Assembly: GCA_944332375.1 (NCBI GenBank)
Contig: CALVJU010000119.1
Location: 1 to 9,687 of the forward strand
From: an uncultured Bacilli bacterium
Lineage (GTDB): Bacteria > Bacillota_I > Bacilli_A > RF39 > UBA660
Length of the DNA stretch: 9,687 nucleotides
Direction: 5' to 3'
The translations under genes and the position numbers were made by a program. Below are positions 7,354-9,687 of the stretch, in pieces; the stretch's first letter is position 1, and each line of letters starts with the position of its first letter. The notes beneath the pieces were generated by a model, which had not been told where the DNA came from, ran no database searches, and saw only the letters and a list, made by a program, of their open reading frames with translations.

Positions 7354-8259
7354 ATGTTGCATAACATTGATTTCTTCCTCTACACATCCTAAATTCATAT
7401 AAATAAAACTTTTCCAATTTTCATTGGTTGGACTTTGCGCAATATCAGCCATTTGGCTTCGATAAAAAGGTCCCCTTTGGTAATATCTCTGTGATAAATA
7501 TAAATATGGAAGCCTTTTTGGAGATGTTTTTAACTGAAATAAACGATTTGTTTCTTGATAAATTTTAACCTCTTGAATAAGTCTTGCTAAACGTGTATTT
7601 CCATCATCAAAAGGTTGTAAAACAGAAAGTAAAACATGAATTAAAGTTGGCTTTACAAAAATAGAATAGCCATAAGTTTCAAGATGATTATCATACTCCT
7701 CATAAAGCAATTTCGGATTTTCTATTGTTCCAACATTTTCTAAATCATTTACATAAGTTAATATTTTTCTTAAATAGTGCTTAATTTTATATGCTCTAGG
7801 TGGAATATATTGCACACAAGGTTTTCCATCTTCTTCTACATATCCAACCCATTTTTGATCATTAGAACGAAAAAGATAATTTTGATTTTTTTCGAGTGTC
7901 GTTCCTCTCAACAACAATGTATGAAGCCTTTGTAAATCTCGAATTTCTATTTTTCCATAACGTCCAAAAAGATTCGTCAATTTACTGATCGACTCTTGTC
8001 CTTGTTTAATATCTTGAACATATTCCAAAAGATGTCCTTTCTTGGTTTCCCCTTCCATCGCTTGATTTGCAATTAACTCCTCTTGCCATGCCATATCTAA
8101 TAATTGGACCTGAGATTCCAACGATAATGAACGAAAATGTTTTATATATTCATAATACTGATAACTCACATTTTCTATCAACCACTCAATAGAAGATAAA
8201 TCTAACTCTTGGATACTATCTAATAATAGATCAAAATCAACATATTTTTTTTCTTTCAT
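7333..8259 (-). CDS. Fic-domain protein with altered active site
   Basis: Fic proteins usually transfer AMP or another phosphate-linked group from a nucleotide to a target protein. In this 308-residue protein the Fic fold is clear: an N-terminal helical region, RLHTLLLRG (111-119), LFRSNDQKWVGY (129-140), YIPPRAYKI (151-159), the core motif at 215-226, and the typical YLYLS segment at 252-256. The core reads QPFDDGNTRLAR, where active enzymes have HxFxDGNxRxxR: the catalytic His is Gln215 (codon CAA), although the Asp, Gly, Asn and both Arg remain. The inhibitory-helix region (ANQAMEG, 64-70) keeps Glu-Gly but has Asn where Ser/Thr is usual. It is last in its operon, 43 bases after the HAD gene, with only a weak GGAAAAGAG site. 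Classic AMPylation is unlikely; an altered chemistry or binding role is possible. Confidence 0.85.
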   Translation of the reverse strand: MKEKKYVDFDLLLDSIQELDLSSIEWLIENVSYQYYEYIKHFRSLSLESQVQLLDMAWQEELIANQAMEGETKKGHLLEYVQDIKQGQESISKLTNLFGRYGKIEIRDLQRLHTLLLRGTTLEKNQNYLFRSNDQKWVGYVEEDGKPCVQYIPPRAYKIKHYLRKILTYVNDLENVGTIENPKLLYEEYDNHLETYGYSIFVKPTLIHVLLSVLQPFDDGNTRLARLIQEVKIYQETNRLFQLKTSPKRLPYLYLSQRYYQRGPFYRSQMADIAQSPTNENWKSFIYMNLGCVEEEINVMQHTLKYFK

Positions 8260-8302
8260 ATTTATTACTCTTTTCCATTTATCATATTTCTTCCAACACC
8301 TT

Positions 8303-8812
8303 TTACTCTGAAATTTGAGACATATCCATCTCTAGTATACGATCTAAACGATCAATCACTGGAAAGCCACGATCTTTATATACTAATGAAAACTTAATGG
8401 ATATTCCCCCTTTTTGATCCCAATCAACTAAATTACCTGTAAAATCATCAATTAAAATTGCTCCCTTAGGATTTACCATATCTGTCTTATGCAATTGTTT
8501 TGGAACAGAAATAATTGTAATTCCCGGTAATTCTTTTTTTAAATAAGCAACTTTCTCTAATATTTCACTTTGGGAATTTACATGAGTTAAAATTGCTACA
8601 TCAAATTTTTTAGATGCGATAATCTTTTTAATACAAGAAACAGAATGATGAATCTGCGGTGCCTTTTTAATAATATCATTCCAATCTAGATTTTCATAAA
8701 ACATTGTCAATTCTTTTTCATCTGTTTCATCAATATCTGTTTTTTCTAATATCTTAAAAATAACCGGAATAGAATCCAATATCACTCCGTCAAAATCAAT
8801 ATATAATTTCAT
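8303..8812 (-). CDS. HAD-superfamily phosphatase-like protein
   Basis: A small HAD-fold protein of 169 residues. Motif I is DFDGV (6-10) with both catalytic aspartates (D6, D8), followed by a short helical insert; motif II is Thr76 in ILTHV; a Lys at 105 or 109 may supply motif III; motif IV is ILIDD (119-123). The layout and size resemble small nucleotidase-like HADs such as the 5'(3')-deoxyribonucleotidase group, but the substrate cannot be read from the sequence. There is no signal peptide. The ATG follows the preceding stop by ten bases, with AGGTGTGATG overlapping that stop, so translation is probably coupled. It sits between two small unknown genes and the Fic-like gene in one transcription unit. 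Confidence 0.8.
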   Translation of the reverse strand: MKLYIDFDGVILDSIPVIFKILEKTDIDETDEKELTMFYENLDWNDIIKKAPQIHHSVSCIKKIIASKKFDVAILTHVNSQSEILEKVAYLKKELPGITIISVPKQLHKTDMVNPKGAILIDDFTGNLVDWDQKGGISIKFSLVYKDRGFPVIDRLDRILEMDMSQISE

Positions 8813-8822
8813 TTCATCACAC

Positions 8823-9125
8823 CTATCTATGTTGCTTTACATACTCTTTTGTAATTGTTTGATAAATATCTCGAATAGAATCATTCTGAATAAATTGTCC
8901 TAAATACTGATTTTCCAAAACAGCATATCCCTCATTCAAGTCAATATAGTTATAGTTTGGATTTTGATAGCTACAACGTTTGGAAGTCAATAGAAACTTT
9001 GTGGTCCCATTTTCAATAATACAATCAACATCAAAAACATAACCCATGGCTTGTAATTTTCTCTTAGAAATTTCCTCTGGAATATCTTGGTTTATCACAT
9101 CTATTTTTACTCTACTAGGAACCAT
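8823..9125 (-). CDS. Small hypothetical protein, 100 residues
   Basis: I do not recognise this protein. It looks like a small mixed alpha/beta domain: alternating hydrophobic strands (VKIDVI at 6-11, YVFDVDCII at 29-37, TKFLLTS at 42-48, YAVLE at 67-71) and a C-terminal helix (85-97). It has no membrane segment, no signal peptide and no obvious catalytic motif; two Cys (C35, C51) are not in a pair. The start is an ATG inside the end of the upstream gene (19-base overlap), with only a weak GAGAG site, so it probably depends on translational coupling. The TAG stop is part of the ribosome site region of the HAD gene. Confidence 0.72.
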   Translation of the reverse strand: MVPSRVKIDVINQDIPEEISKRKLQAMGYVFDVDCIIENGTTKFLLTSKRCSYQNPNYNYIDLNEGYAVLENQYLGQFIQNDSIRDIYQTITKEYVKQHR

Positions 9126-9349
9126 ACTCCATTACTCTCAATTAAAGGCTTCACATATCTTTCTAATACATCCAATAACGAAGAATAATCATCGATAAAC
9201 AAAGTATATTTTCCTTGATTTTGAAACGAAATTTTATTTTCTATATTCGTATCAAATTGAATGCGAAGACCACCATATGTAGTAGGAATCATCCCTTCCG
9301 ATGCTCCTTTTATTATTTCTTTCACAGCAAAATCTAATTGTTCTCTCAT
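9107..9349 (-). CDS. Small hypothetical protein, 80 residues, first gene of the operon
   Basis: I do not recognise this protein. It begins with an amphipathic helix (MREQLDFAVKEIIKGASEGM), then apparent strands with a GGLRIQFD turn (27-34) and FIDDYSSLLDVLERYV (51-66). There is no signal peptide or membrane segment. I start at the ATG 9347-9349 because the extended -10 at 9369-9377 would place the transcript start near 9362, after the TTG (9383-9385) and the two ATGs that open the longer frame. The ribosome site is poor (GAG about ten bases before); a GTG three codons upstream is the main alternative. Its last 19 bases overlap the next gene. Confidence 0.65.
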   Translation of the reverse strand: MREQLDFAVKEIIKGASEGMIPTTYGGLRIQFDTNIENKISFQNQGKYTLFIDDYSSLLDVLERYVKPLIESNGVWFLVE

Positions 9350-9368
9350 TTGAATCACACTCAATATC

Positions 9369-9377
9369 ATCATAACA
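9369..9377 (-). promoter_or_regulatory. Extended -10 promoter of the small-gene/HAD/fic operon
   Basis: TGTTATGAT on the minus strand is an extended -10 (TATGAT, five of six). The -35 region is a T-run without a clear box. It lies between the rplT terminator and the first small gene, and I see no strong promoter later in the unit. Confidence 0.5.
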
Positions 9378-9390
9378 TAAATCAAAAGAG

Positions 9391-9419
9391 AAAAAAAGAT
9401 GCACTATTTCAATGCATCT
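9391..9419 (-). terminator. Intrinsic terminator of the rplT operon
   Basis: AGATGCA (plus 9413-9419) pairs with TGCATCT (plus 9397-9403) across a nine-base loop in minus-strand RNA, followed by six more U. The rplT stop (9404-9406) is in the loop. Confidence 0.82.
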
Positions 9420-9687
9420 AGTAATTCAGCTTTTTTCATTGTTGAATATCCTTCAACATTTTTTTCTTTTGCTAACTTCTTTAATTCAGCAACAGTCATT
9501 TTAGATAGATCTTGTTTTTCTTCTTTCTTTGCTGTTTTTGTTTCTTTCTTTTCTGTTGCAACTGGTTTAGAAGCTTTTTCAATTGCCTTTGTATCACCAT
9601 TTAAAGCAGCTTTTGCAACTTCTACTAAATTTGTAAATGCTTGTGGATTATCAATTGCAATCTCACTTAACATCTTACGGTTTACAA
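9404..9687 (-). CDS. rplT: Ribosomal protein L20, 3' part, with SAP/Rho-N-like tail
   Basis: The first visible residues (VNRKMLSEIAIDNPQAFTNL) match the conserved C-terminal end of bacterial L20, which binds 23S rRNA early in 50S assembly; the gene start lies beyond the right edge. L20 normally stops about ten residues after this motif. Here about 60 more follow: a Lys/Glu/Thr-rich linker (TEKKETKTAKKEEKQ) and a compact helical module, LSKMTVAELKKLAKEKN to the C-terminus, resembling the SAP / Rho N-terminal fold that binds nucleic acid. The frame is continuous and codon use does not change, so the tail is part of the protein. The ATG inside this stretch (9671-9673) is an internal Met codon, not a start. 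infC and rpmI would be expected upstream, outside the window. Confidence 0.88.
   Translation of the reverse strand, partial: VNRKMLSEIAIDNPQAFTNLVEVAKAALNGDTKAIEKASKPVATEKKETKTAKKEEKQDLSKMTVAELKKLAKEKNVEGYSTMKKAELLDALK

Noticed and set aside
9350..9385. Longer start (TTG or tandem ATG) for the first small gene of the fic operon
   Set aside because: These codons overlap or precede the extended -10 at 9369-9377 or its predicted start, and none has a Shine-Dalgarno.
1..9687. tRNA, rRNA, CRISPR array, insertion sequence or attachment site
   Set aside because: No cloverleaf, spaced direct repeats, transposase or terminal inverted repeats were found on either strand.

Overview
The window comes from a low-GC, Gram-positive-type genome. 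The evidence is AT-rich codon use, strong purine-rich ribosome sites, a CIRCE heat-shock operator, the YqeG/YqeH pair and U-tailed intrinsic terminators. A ClpB without its N-terminal domain and a stop-codon set of only TAA and TAG fit a Bacillota lineage near Erysipelotrichia or Mollicutes. That placement is inference, not proof. Every supported gene lies on the minus strand, so transcription runs from right to left.

In transcription order, the right edge (9404-9687) holds the 3' end of rplT (ribosomal protein L20) with an unusual lysine-rich, SAP/Rho-N-like tail and its terminator. Next is a compact four-gene unit (9377-7313): two small unknown proteins, a HAD-fold phosphatase-like protein and a Fic-domain protein whose catalytic histidine is replaced by glutamine, ending in a strong terminator. 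Then comes clpB (7229-5118), with a perfect CIRCE operator on its promoter and no N-terminal substrate domain. It is followed by the overlapping pair yqeG-yqeH (HAD phosphatase and circularly permuted GTPase linked to ribosome assembly), a 446-residue protein of unknown function, and a HerA-type ATPase (2028-256) with no NurA beside it.

The left 255 bases have no large gene but are not empty. They hold a possible 17-codon ORF with a well-placed Shine-Dalgarno and an eight-G run, a long RNA hairpin with alternative pairings, a promoter, and the first codons of a gene that leaves the window.

The ribosomal and quality-control genes are housekeeping: L20, ribosome assembly by YqeH, disaggregation by ClpB under HrcA. 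The Fic/HAD operon, the HerA/446-residue pair and the G-tract sORF are the least explained parts. Two habits recur: each of the five clear intrinsic terminators contains or touches the stop codon of its gene, and each of the six recognised promoters has a TGn extended -10.
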